Source: Clostridia bacterium (GTDB taxonomy: Bacteria; Bacillota; Clostridia; Oscillospirales; Acutalibacteraceae). Taken from it: DNA of 46,550 nt. Under the pieces are notes generated by a model, which did no database searches, was not told the DNA's origin, and worked only from the letters and a program-made list of their open reading frames with translations. Location of the stretch: positions 1 to 46,550 of the forward strand of contig JAFXDE010000017.1 in the NCBI GenBank assembly GCA_017516315.1, given 5' to 3'. Shown here one piece after another: positions 10,486 through 17,954 of the stretch (positions within the stretch are counted from its first letter, which is position 1; each line of letters begins with the position of its first letter). Both the position numbers and the translations under genes were made by a program.

Positions 10486-11454
10486 TTACATATTCTCCAT
10501 CATTATCTTAAACGCCAGCTCCTCTAACTGCTCTATGCTTTCGAGTGTTCCTACCTGCTGACGGTAGGCGGCGGCACCCTTTATGCCCTTAATGTACCAG
10601 GCGGCGTGCTTTCTTGCCTCTCTGATGCCCACTCTTTCGCCCTTATATTCGCAGATGCGCTTTATGTGCTTTACCATAACTCTCATTCTCTCGCTGACGG
10701 GAGGCTCGGGAAGAATTATTTCGTGTTCTAAATAAGCCGTAATCTGACTGAACACCCAGGGCCTGCCTAAAGCACCTCTGCCCACCATAAGATAGTCGCA
10801 GTTTGTCTCCTCTATCATCTGTGCGGCGGAAAGTCCGTCGGTGATGTCACCGTTTGCGATGAGGGGAATATCGATGTTCCTTTTTACCTCTGCTATCATC
10901 TTACGGTCTACGGGGGGAGCGTACATCTGCTGTCTCGTTCTGCCGTGAAGAGTGACGGCTGACATACCTGCTCTCTGTGCTCTCTGCGCCATTTCGATGC
11001 AGTTTACGCTGTCTGCATCCCAGCCGAGACGGATTTTTACCGTAACGGGAATGTTTACGGCATCCTTTACAGCCTTCATTATTTCTTCGGCAAGCTCGGG
11101 ATTTTTTAAAAGCGCACTTCCTCCGCCGTTTCCGGCTATTTTCGGTGCGGGACATCCCATATTTATGTCGATTACCTCGGGACAGTATTCGAGACAGCTC
11201 ACAGCGCTTTCAGCCATAATTTTAGGGTCGCTGCCGAAAATCTGTGCGGCGGCAGGCCTTTCCTTTTCGGATAAGGAGAGGAGCTTTTTGCTTTTTCTGT
11301 CGCACATGGTAAGACCCTTACTGCTGACCATTTCGCTGACTACATAGGTGGCACCGTATTCTACACACAGCTCTCTGAATGCCTTGTCTGCCACACCCGC
11401 CATAGGTGCTAAAGCGGCAGAGCGTGAGTTTATTTCTATGTTACCTATTTTCAT
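10486..11454 (-). CDS. dusB: tRNA dihydrouridine synthase, DusB-like
   Basis: 322 residues, the usual length. A TIM-barrel flavoenzyme that reduces uridine to dihydrouridine in tRNA D-loops. It has LAPMAGVADKAFR near the start (FMN site), DINMGCPAPK with the catalytic cysteine near residue 100, VTVKIRLGW, VTLHGRTRQQMY and IANGDI, followed by MVGRGALGRPW, all standard. The ATG has GGAAG upstream and a TATGAT -10 element is visible further up. It stands alone on the minus strand. Confidence 0.93.
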   Translation of the reverse strand: MKIGNIEINSRSAALAPMAGVADKAFRELCVEYGATYVVSEMVSSKGLTMCDRKSKKLLSLSEKERPAAAQIFGSDPKIMAESAVSCLEYCPEVIDINMGCPAPKIAGNGGGSALLKNPELAEEIMKAVKDAVNIPVTVKIRLGWDADSVNCIEMAQRAQRAGMSAVTLHGRTRQQMYAPPVDRKMIAEVKRNIDIPLIANGDITDGLSAAQMIEETNCDYLMVGRGALGRPWVFSQITAYLEHEIILPEPPVSERMRVMVKHIKRICEYKGERVGIREARKHAAWYIKGIKGAAAYRQQVGTLESIEQLEELAFKIMMENM

Positions 11455-11531
11455 TTATCATCTTCCTTTGCTAAGCTTTCTGTATCATACCATAAAAAAG
11501 TAAAAAATGCACTATCTTTTTTGAAAAATCC

Positions 11532-11583
11532 TTGACAAGATAACCTATTGAATATATAATCATATTTGAACAGATGTTCAAAT
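11532..11583 (+). promoter_or_regulatory. Consensus promoter with ArsR-type operator
   Basis: A perfect TTGACA (11532-11537), a 17-base spacer and a perfect TATAAT (11555-11560). Four bases later comes a perfect 9-2-9 inverted repeat, ATTTGAACA-GA-TGTTCAAAT (11564-11583), covering the expected start of transcription. TGAACA-N2-TGTTCA is the known core of SmtB/CzrA-type operators. The layout fits repression of the efflux pair until metal is bound. Confidence 0.88.
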
Positions 11584-11607
11584 GATAAAATAAAAAAGGT
11601 GATAATA

Positions 11608-11949
11608 ATGAATAAGGAATATCTCATAATAGAAAAGGAAACGGCTGAAAAGCTTACTGAGGGTCAACCCGACGAGGATGTGCTTTTCGATCTGGCAGAG
11701 CTTTTTAAAATCTTCGGTGATTCTAACCGAATAAGAATCCTTTATGCTCTTTCGGGTACGGAGCTTTGCGTAAGTGATATAGCGAAAATGCTCGGACTTT
11801 CTGCCTCTGCCGTAAGCCATCAGCTTCGCATACTTAAAACCTCTAAGCTCGTACGCTGTCGCAGAGAGGGGAAGATTATTTTCTATATGCTTGACGACGA
11901 GCACGTGAGAGATATTATAAATCTCGGACTCGAGCATGTGATTGAATGA
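11608..11949 (+). CDS. ArsR/SmtB-family metal-responsive repressor
   Basis: 113 residues from ATG 11608, which has AAAGGTGAT upstream; the longer frame from 11566 begins inside the operator and is rejected. The winged helix contains FKIFGDSNRIRILYAL, ELCVSDIA and LSASAVSHQLRILK, the family signature of the DNA-binding helix. Near the C-terminus DDEHVRDIINLGLEH holds Asp and His residues spaced like the alpha5 site of zinc/cobalt sensors of the CzrA/SmtB type; this metal assignment is inference. It is translationally close to the CDF transporter that follows. Confidence 0.92.
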   Translation: MNKEYLIIEKETAEKLTEGQPDEDVLFDLAELFKIFGDSNRIRILYALSGTELCVSDIAKMLGLSASAVSHQLRILKTSKLVRCRREGKIIFYMLDDEHVRDIINLGLEHVIE

Positions 11950-11957
11950 GGTGCATA

Positions 11958-12869
11958 ATGAAAACAGATAAGAAAATTTTAGCGGCTTTTTTACTGAATC
12001 TCTTTTTCTCGGTCTTCGAATTTATCGGCGGTACGGTGACGGGAAGCGTCGCCATTATTTCTGACTCTCTTCACGATATGGGTGATGCGGCAGGGATTGG
12101 TCTTTCGTATTTCTTCGAGAGAAAAAGTAAAAAAGCACCCGATGAAATTTATACCTACGGCTATCTTCGTTATTCTGTTCTGGGCAGTCTTATGATAACG
12201 GCAATTCTTCTTGTGGGCTCGGTAGTCGTTATTTATAACGCGGTGCGCCGTCTTATAAATCCCGTTCCCGTAAATTATAGCGGAATGATAGCTTTCGCCC
12301 TTGTAGGTACGGCTGTTAATTTGTCTGCCGTTCTGTTTACTAAGGACGGAGACTCTCTTAACCGTAAAGCCGTAAACCTCCACATGCTTGAGGATACACT
12401 CGGATGGATAGTGGTTTTAGTCGGTGCGGTGATAATGCGCTTTACGGATCTGAGATTCATTGATCCGCTGATGTCAGTCGGTGTGGCGCTGTTTATTTTT
12501 ATCAATTCACTTAAAAACCTTAAGGAGAGTCTTTCTGTTTTTCTCGAGAAAGCACCTGACGGAGTTTCATCTGAGAAAATCAGGGAGCATATTCTTTCTG
12601 TTGAAGGCGTATCCGATGTACACCATATACATCTGTGGACCATGGACGGATTTACAAACTGTGCAACCATGCATGTGATAACGGATGGCGATTTTTCCGA
12701 GGTCAAAACAAAAATCCGTCACGAACTTTCGCATCACGGTATAACTCATTCTGTTATCGAGACGGAAAGGGCAGAAGATATGTGTTCGGAAAGACAATGT
12801 ACGGTAGCCTGCAGCGGTCAGAAGACAAGTCTTGAGACACATCACTGTCATCACCACCATCATCATTGA
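11958..12869 (+). CDS. Cation diffusion facilitator (zinc-type efflux)
   Basis: 303 residues, six membrane helices plus a C-terminal cytoplasmic domain. SDSLHDMGDA in helix 2 and HMLEDTLGW in helix 5 supply the His/Asp metal site of zinc CDF proteins, and VSDVHHIHLW belongs to the C-terminal domain. The extreme C-terminus is His-rich (HHCHHHHHH), a natural metal-binding tail. ATG 11958 is preferred over 11946, which overlaps the previous stop, because GAGGTG lies just before it. Together with the ArsR repressor it forms a metal-efflux operon, probably for zinc. Confidence 0.93.
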   Translation: MKTDKKILAAFLLNLFFSVFEFIGGTVTGSVAIISDSLHDMGDAAGIGLSYFFERKSKKAPDEIYTYGYLRYSVLGSLMITAILLVGSVVVIYNAVRRLINPVPVNYSGMIAFALVGTAVNLSAVLFTKDGDSLNRKAVNLHMLEDTLGWIVVLVGAVIMRFTDLRFIDPLMSVGVALFIFINSLKNLKESLSVFLEKAPDGVSSEKIREHILSVEGVSDVHHIHLWTMDGFTNCATMHVITDGDFSEVKTKIRHELSHHGITHSVIETERAEDMCSERQCTVACSGQKTSLETHHCHHHHHH

Positions 12870-12894
12870 ATTTTACTTAAAAGTATGCTATACT
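12866..12894 (+). promoter_or_regulatory. Promoter of polA
   Basis: TTGAAT (12866-12871), which overlaps the stop codon of the CDF gene, a 17-base spacer and TATACT (12889-12894), 32 bases before the polA ATG. Confidence 0.65.
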
Positions 12895-12925
12895 TATTTC
12901 CAACAACTATAAAAGAGGTGTTTTT

Positions 12926-15514
12926 ATGAGACTTCTCGTAATCGACGGTAACAGTATCGTTAACCGTGCCTTTTACGGAATTAAGCTTCTTACTACAAAG
13001 GACGGACAGTTTACTAACGGTATTTACGGCTTTATGAATATACTTATCAAGCTTCGGGAGGAGTGTCAGCCCGACAGGGCGGCAATAGCCTTCGACCTTA
13101 AAGCGCCTACCTTCCGACATAAAATGTATAGTGAGTACAAGGCAGGCAGAAAGGGTATGCCCGACGAGCTTCGCAGTCAGATGCCTGTTCTTAAGGAGCT
13201 TCTTACAGCTCTCGGTTATACTGTGGTAGAAAAGGAAGGCTATGAGGCCGATGATATTTTAGGAACTCTTTCGGCTCAGTGTAAGGGTGATGATTTATGT
13301 TTTATTGCTACGGGAGACAGAGACTCTCTTCAGCTCGTCAGCGATAACACCAAGGTTCTTCTTGCCTCTACGAAAATGGGAAAAGCTATAACTACCGTTT
13401 ATGATAAGGAAAAGCTTATGGAGGAGTACGGTGTAGAGCCGAAGGGTATGATAGAAATCAAAGCTCTTATGGGTGACTCTTCCGATAACATTCCCGGTGT
13501 GGCAGGTGTAGGACAGAAGACAGCAGGAGACCTTATACGGAATTACGGAAGCATAGATTATATCTATGAAAATATCGACGGTCTTGAGATAAAAAAGAGT
13601 GTTCGCGATAAGCTCATATCCGGTAAGGATATGGCATATCTCAGCCGACAGCTCGGTACTATCTGTCTCGAGGCACCCGTAGACCCGGATATGGACAGCT
13701 ATATTATCGGCTCAGGCGATATGCAGAAGGCTCTTTCTCTTCTGGTGTCTCTCGAGATGTTCGGTATTATCGAAAAGCTCGGTCTTACGAGAGAAAAGAT
13801 TCAGGTGCTACCCGAGAAGGAAAAAGAAAAGAAAGCTTACACCGAGGAAAGAGATTTGCCGCTTCTTTTGGGAAAAATTAAAGATGAGGCTTATTTTCTT
13901 ACGGATTTTGACGAAAACGGTGAAATAGAAAGACTTTATTTCTCCTTCGATAATGAGGCGAAGTATGTATGTAAGGATTGCTTCGATTTTAATGATTTTC
14001 TGGCTTCGTTCCTTTCTTCTGAGAGTAAAAAGCATACAAGCGATGTAAAAGCACTTTATAAATATGCTCTTAAAAGGGGCATCGAAGTTAAAAATGCGGT
14101 AATGGATACTGCACTTGCAGGATATATTCTTAATCCCTCCGCCTCATCCTATGCTCCCGAGAGGCTTTGCGAGGAGTATTCCTGTCTTTCTGATGCAGAG
14201 TGTTCTGACGAAAAGGACAGAGAAAAGGCTGTGGTTGCCGTATCCTTTAAGACACTGTGCGAAAGATTGTCTTCTCTGATTGCTGAAAACGGTCAGACGG
14301 AGCTTCTCTGCGAAATAGAGCTTCCTCTTTCTCTGGTTCTTGCCGATATGGAAAACACGGGCTTTCTCGTAGACAGAGGGGGGATCGAGGCTTTCGGTGA
14401 AAAGCTTTCTTTTAAGGTGCAGGAGCTCACCGATAAAATATATGAAGAAGCAGGCTTCGAATTCAATATTAATTCGCCTAAACAGCTTGGTGCTGCACTT
14501 TTCGAAGAATTAGGCCTTCCCTGTAAGAAAAAGACGAAAAGCGGCTATTCCACCAATGCGGATGTGCTGGAGGAGCTGGCAGGGGAGTATCCCATAGTTG
14601 CCGATGTTCTCGAATACAGAACCTTGGCTAAGCTTAAATCAACCTATTGCGACGGACTTCTGAAGGTTATTGACTCTGACGGCAGAATCCGTTCCACTCT
14701 TAATCAGACAGAAACGAGAACGGGAAGAATTTCCTCCACCGAGCCTAATTTGCAGAATATTCCCGTGCGCTCGGACCTCGGCAGAGAAATGAGACGCTTT
14801 TTCACTGCCGATGAGGGCAGATGTCTCGTGGATGCCGACTATTCTCAGATTGAGCTTCGTGTTCTTGCGCATCTTTCTGATGATGCTACCATGATAGAAG
14901 GCTTTAATAACGGCGAGGATATTCACGCTATAACTGCTTCTCAGGTTTTCAATATGCCTCTGTTTATGGTTACGCCTCTTATGAGAAGCCGTGCCAAGGC
15001 TGTTAATTTCGGTATTGTGTACGGTATCGGTGCCTTCTCTCTTGCGAAGGATATAGGTGTAACGAGAAAGGAAGCCGATAATTATATCAAGGGTTACCTT
15101 CATCATTACAGCAAAGTAAGAGATTATCTCGAAAGAGTAGTGGAAAAAGCCAGAGAGGACGGATATGTCAGCACAGTTTTCCACCGCAGAAGGTATCTTC
15201 CCGAGCTTACGGCAAGCAATAAAATGCTTCAGGCATTCGGCGAAAGAGTAGCAAAGAATATGCCCGTACAGGGTACAGCAGCCGATATTATTAAAATCGC
15301 TATGGTAAAGGTTTACGGAAGACTGCTCAAAGAAAACCTCGATGCAAAGCTGATTATGCAGGTACACGATGAGCTTATTGTCGAATGTGCCGAAAAGGAC
15401 AGAGAAGCAGTCGAAATAATTCTCAAGCAGGAGATGGAAAACGCCTGCAAAATGAAGGTTAAGCTTCTGGCGGATGTACATTCGGGAAAAACCTGGTACG
15501 ACGCTAAGGGATAA
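12926..15514 (+). CDS. polA: DNA polymerase I
   Basis: 862 residues, normal length. The N-terminal 5'-nuclease (1-290) has LLVIDGNSIVNRAF, the acidic cluster EADDILG, TGDRDSLQL and the helix-hairpin-helix IPGVAGVGQKTA. The middle region (about 300-480) aligns in position with the proofreading domain, but the DxE motif is replaced by TDFDENGEIE and is probably inactive, as in Bacillus-type Pol I. The polymerase domain has motif A DADYSQIELR, motif B RAKAVNFGIVYG and motif C QVHDELIVE. It serves repair and Okazaki fragment processing. It is transcribed alone: its own promoter in front, a strong terminator behind. Confidence 0.97.
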   Translation: MRLLVIDGNSIVNRAFYGIKLLTTKDGQFTNGIYGFMNILIKLREECQPDRAAIAFDLKAPTFRHKMYSEYKAGRKGMPDELRSQMPVLKELLTALGYTVVEKEGYEADDILGTLSAQCKGDDLCFIATGDRDSLQLVSDNTKVLLASTKMGKAITTVYDKEKLMEEYGVEPKGMIEIKALMGDSSDNIPGVAGVGQKTAGDLIRNYGSIDYIYENIDGLEIKKSVRDKLISGKDMAYLSRQLGTICLEAPVDPDMDSYIIGSGDMQKALSLLVSLEMFGIIEKLGLTREKIQVLPEKEKEKKAYTEERDLPLLLGKIKDEAYFLTDFDENGEIERLYFSFDNEAKYVCKDCFDFNDFLASFLSSESKKHTSDVKALYKYALKRGIEVKNAVMDTALAGYILNPSASSYAPERLCEEYSCLSDAECSDEKDREKAVVAVSFKTLCERLSSLIAENGQTELLCEIELPLSLVLADMENTGFLVDRGGIEAFGEKLSFKVQELTDKIYEEAGFEFNINSPKQLGAALFEELGLPCKKKTKSGYSTNADVLEELAGEYPIVADVLEYRTLAKLKSTYCDGLLKVIDSDGRIRSTLNQTETRTGRISSTEPNLQNIPVRSDLGREMRRFFTADEGRCLVDADYSQIELRVLAHLSDDATMIEGFNNGEDIHAITASQVFNMPLFMVTPLMRSRAKAVNFGIVYGIGAFSLAKDIGVTRKEADNYIKGYLHHYSKVRDYLERVVEKAREDGYVSTVFHRRRYLPELTASNKMLQAFGERVAKNMPVQGTAADIIKIAMVKVYGRLLKENLDAKLIMQVHDELIVECAEKDREAVEIILKQEMENACKMKVKLLADVHSGKTWYDAKG

Positions 15515-15540
15515 AATTAAAAATCAGATAATAATTCAGT

Positions 15541-15582
15541 CACTCTGAACTCCCGAAAGGGAAATCGGAGTGATTTTTTTTT
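15541..15582 (+). terminator. Terminator of polA
   Basis: CACTCTGA (15541-15548) pairs with TCGGAGTG (15565-15572) with an inner TCCC-GAAA-GGGA hairpin, followed by a run of nine Ts interrupted by one A at its start. Confidence 0.9.
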
Positions 15583-15802
15583 GCTTTTAGGATGTTTTTT
15601 GCTTGGATAAAGCTTTTATTGAGTTAAAAATATTAATAATTTGTAAATTAGGTTCTCTTTTTATCAATCCTCGGACTCACTCCTTTGCGGATGAAAAAAC
15701 AAAGTGTACAATATTTGGTATAAAGCCTTAAAAACCCTTTATTTACAAGGGATTTATCAATGATATTTTTTGAAAAAAGATAAAAAAATATTAAAAAATC
15801 CA
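15583..15802. other. AT-rich intergenic stretch before the dcw cluster
   Basis: Between the polA terminator and the mraZ promoter I see no gene, tRNA or convincing structured RNA. The only structure is a small hairpin, CCCTT/AAGGG at about 15738-15753, which on the minus strand is followed by TTTTT and looks like a terminator without a visible gene in front. Confidence 0.4.
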
Positions 15803-15831
15803 TTGACTTTCCGACAGGTACATATTATAAT
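15803..15831 (+). promoter_or_regulatory. Promoter of the dcw cluster
   Basis: TTGACT (15803-15808), a 17-base spacer and TATAAT (15826-15831). It lies about 100 bases before mraZ, leaving a leader that holds the repeats listed next. Confidence 0.85.
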
Positions 15832-15876
15832 AAAGATACGATTTTGGAGCTTTGTCCCATTTTGATGTATATTGTA

Positions 15877-15893
15877 TGGTGATTTGTGGTGAT
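15877..15893 (+). promoter_or_regulatory. Probable MraZ operator (two direct repeats)
   Basis: TGGTGAT occurs at 15877-15883 and again at 15887-15893, an exact 10-base period. MraZ is known to bind short direct repeats (TGGGN, 10-base period in E. coli) upstream of its own gene. Position and spacing fit; the exact core differs. Confidence 0.55.
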
Positions 15894-15933
15894 AAGCTCC
15901 TTCGACTATAAAAGAAAGGACGGTGCTTGAATA

Positions 15934-16416
15934 ATGTTTATAGGAACCTTTGAACATAATCTGGACGGTAAAAACAGAGTTATACTTCCCGTTAAGTTCC
16001 GTAAGGGCCTCGGTGAAGAGTTTATCTGTAAATTTCACGCCTCCAAGTACCCGTCCGTACAGCTTTATAATTGCGATGAATTTGAACGCTCCCGTGAGGA
16101 GGCTCTTATGAGAGCCAGAACTCCCATCGAGAAAAGAAACATCCTCGCGCAGTTTCATTTGGGCACCGATACAGCAAGCTGTGACAGTCAGGGAAGAGTA
16201 GTATTCAATCAGATGATTACCGAAGCGGCAGAAATCGAAAAGACCTGTATTTTTGTGGGCTTCGGAGATTATATCGAGGTTATGAGTCCCGCCAACTATA
16301 AAAAATATCTTGCTTCTGTTACTGCTGCCAATGCAGCTGACGAGCAGGCTCTCGAGGATGAGGCAGAGGTTTACCGTAAGTATCAGTCTGAGGGTAAATT
16401 CCTCAATCTCGGTTAA
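15934..16416 (+). CDS. mraZ: Transcriptional regulator MraZ
   Basis: 160 residues, slightly longer than the usual 142-152. It starts MFIGTFEHNLDGKNRVILP, the conserved opening, and contains two SpoVT/AbrB-like halves; the second has DSQGRVVFNQ. MraZ forms a ring that binds repeats upstream of its own operon and controls division and wall genes. It is the first gene of the cluster, 15 bases before rsmH. The ribosome site GAAAGGA lies about 13 bases upstream, a rather long spacing. Confidence 0.95.
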   Translation: MFIGTFEHNLDGKNRVILPVKFRKGLGEEFICKFHASKYPSVQLYNCDEFERSREEALMRARTPIEKRNILAQFHLGTDTASCDSQGRVVFNQMITEAAEIEKTCIFVGFGDYIEVMSPANYKKYLASVTAANAADEQALEDEAEVYRKYQSEGKFLNLG

Positions 16417-16431
16417 AAGGAGGACGGCATA

Positions 16432-17370
16432 GTGGAATTTTCACATAAAAGCGTTCTTCTTGATGAAACGGTAGATGCTCTGAGCATAAAGCCTGACGGT
16501 ATTTATGTAGACTGTACCTGCGGAGGTGCGGGACACAGCAGTGAAATCCTTAAAAGACTTTCGGAAAAGGGCAGGCTTATCGCTATTGACCAGGATCCCG
16601 ACGCTATAGAAATAATCAAAGAAAGAATCGGCGGTGACAGCCGTGTTACGGTAGTCCACGATAATTTCTCGAATTTAAGAAAAATCCTTGACAGCTTAGA
16701 AATAGATAAGGTTGACGGTGTGCTTGCCGATTTGGGTGTTTCCTCTCATCAGCTTGACACAGCAGAAAGAGGCTTTTCCTTCCATAATGAAGCACCTCTC
16801 GATATGAGAATGTCTCAGGAGGGTATGAGTGCCGCAGATATTATCGCAACCTATTCTCAAAGAGAGCTGACGAAAATATTCAGAGATTACGGCGAAGAGA
16901 AATTCGCCCAAAGAATAGCGGCAAATATAGTCGCTTACAGAGAAAGAGAAGAGATAAAGACGACGACAGCTCTCGCTGAAATAATTAAAGAAGCGATTCC
17001 CGCCGCGACGAGAAGAACGGGCGGCCATCCTGCACGAAGAGTTTTTCAGGCTCTTCGCCTCGAGGTAAACGGAGAGCTGCAGAGAATAAGCGACACGGTA
17101 GGAGATATGTTTTCATCCCTCAATGTGGGCGGAAGAGTAGCGATAATTACCTTCCATTCCCTCGAGGACAGAATAGTAAAGAAAGCCTTTGCTGCTTTCT
17201 GTAAAGGCTGTGAATGTCCGCCGTCCTGTCCTGTCTGTGTATGCGGAAAAACACCGGAGGGTGAGCTTCCCTTTAAAAAGGTCCTTCCGTCAGAAAGAGA
17301 AATAGAAGAGAATCAGCGCTCCAGGAGTGCTACATTAAGATGTGTTGAAAGAATCAGAGAGAAAGATTAA
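16432..17370 (+). CDS. rsmH: 16S rRNA (cytosine-N4) methyltransferase RsmH
   Basis: 312 residues. It methylates C1402 (E. coli numbering) of 16S rRNA using S-adenosylmethionine. The SAM site YVDCTCGGAGHSSEIL is at about 24-39; GVLADLGVSSHQLD and RGFSFHNEAPLDMRM follow, as does the C-terminal TFHSLEDRIVK. The start is GTG 16432, with AAAGGAGG eight bases upstream. It follows mraZ as in most Firmicutes. Confidence 0.96.
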   Translation: MEFSHKSVLLDETVDALSIKPDGIYVDCTCGGAGHSSEILKRLSEKGRLIAIDQDPDAIEIIKERIGGDSRVTVVHDNFSNLRKILDSLEIDKVDGVLADLGVSSHQLDTAERGFSFHNEAPLDMRMSQEGMSAADIIATYSQRELTKIFRDYGEEKFAQRIAANIVAYREREEIKTTTALAEIIKEAIPAATRRTGGHPARRVFQALRLEVNGELQRISDTVGDMFSSLNVGGRVAIITFHSLEDRIVKKAFAAFCKGCECPPSCPVCVCGKTPEGELPFKKVLPSEREIEENQRSRSATLRCVERIREKD

Positions 17371-17396
17371 TCAGTTAATATTCGGGGTGAAGAAAG

Positions 17397-17854
17397 ATGG
17401 CAGCAGAAAACGCATACAGGTATGACTACGGCTATAGCAACGCCGCACCCGCACAGCCTGTCGAAAAAGAGCGTAAAAAGCAGAAAACTGCTCAGCAGGT
17501 AAACATCAATAAGGTACAGCAATCCGAAGCTGCACAGGGAAAGAAGGCTACACTTCAGCTTATGAAGGCTGCGGCTTTCCTTTGTGTTGTTTTAGCTATG
17601 TTTGCTGTGGCGTGTAACAGCTTTATCGAAAAGGATAGGCTAAAAACAGACTCGAGGCTGCCAATGAAAAGCTCGTTATCTGCCAGGCTGAAAATAAAGA
17701 GCTGAACGCGAAGCTTACTGCACTTAAAAGTGTGGAGAACATCGATAAATTTGCCGTAGAGAAGTTAGGTCTCGTAAAGGTTACTCCCGAAAATGAAATC
17801 TATCTTACCTCGGAAAAGGGTAACAGAGTTGTTTTATCCCGCAGCGGTGAATAA
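17397..17854 (+). CDS. ftsL: FtsL, division protein, interrupted by a frameshift
   Basis: The upstream frame gives a polar N-terminus and one membrane helix (about 56-75), then falls out of frame and stops at 17705. From about 17645 the -1 frame continues with a leucine/glutamate coiled coil (LEAANEKLVICQAENKEL) and ENIDKFAVEKLGLVK, the typical FtsL ending, to a stop at 17852-17854. The break lies at CTAAAAAC (17640-17647); one extra A would give a single frame of 152 codons. FtsL is a bitopic protein that bridges FtsQ and FtsB/DivIC at the septum and is essential in most rods. Either a base is missing from the sequence or ribosomes or polymerase slip on the A-run. Confidence 0.82.
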
Positions 17855-17893
17855 TGCAAATAAAAGTAAAATAAGATGAATATTAATTAAAAA

Positions 17894-17934
17894 GGGGACT
17901 GTAAAAGTATGATTTACTATGCAGCCCCTGTTTT
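17894..17934 (+). other. Hairpin between ftsL and the PBP gene
   Basis: GGGG-A-CTG (17894-17901) pairs with CAGCCCC (17922-17928), with an inner GTAAA/TTTAC stem, and is followed by TGTTTTGG. The T-run is too short for a firm terminator; it could reduce read-through or protect an mRNA end. Confidence 0.4.
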
Positions 17935-17954
17935 GGATATTTATAAAGGAGTGA

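Noticed and set aside
12851-12866. HHHHHH end of the CDF protein as a cloning His-tag
   Set aside because: It is interrupted by Cys, preceded by other natural His/Cys residues, and lies in ordinary genomic context; metal transporters often have such tails.
14639-15481. Long open frame (280 codons) on the minus strand inside polA
   Set aside because: Codon-composition shadow of polA; Cys/Phe/Tyr/Ser-rich translation without any family resemblance and no ribosome site.
15583-15802. Structured non-coding RNA in the gap before mraZ
   Set aside because: The stretch is very AT-rich with only one short hairpin and no recognised RNA motif.
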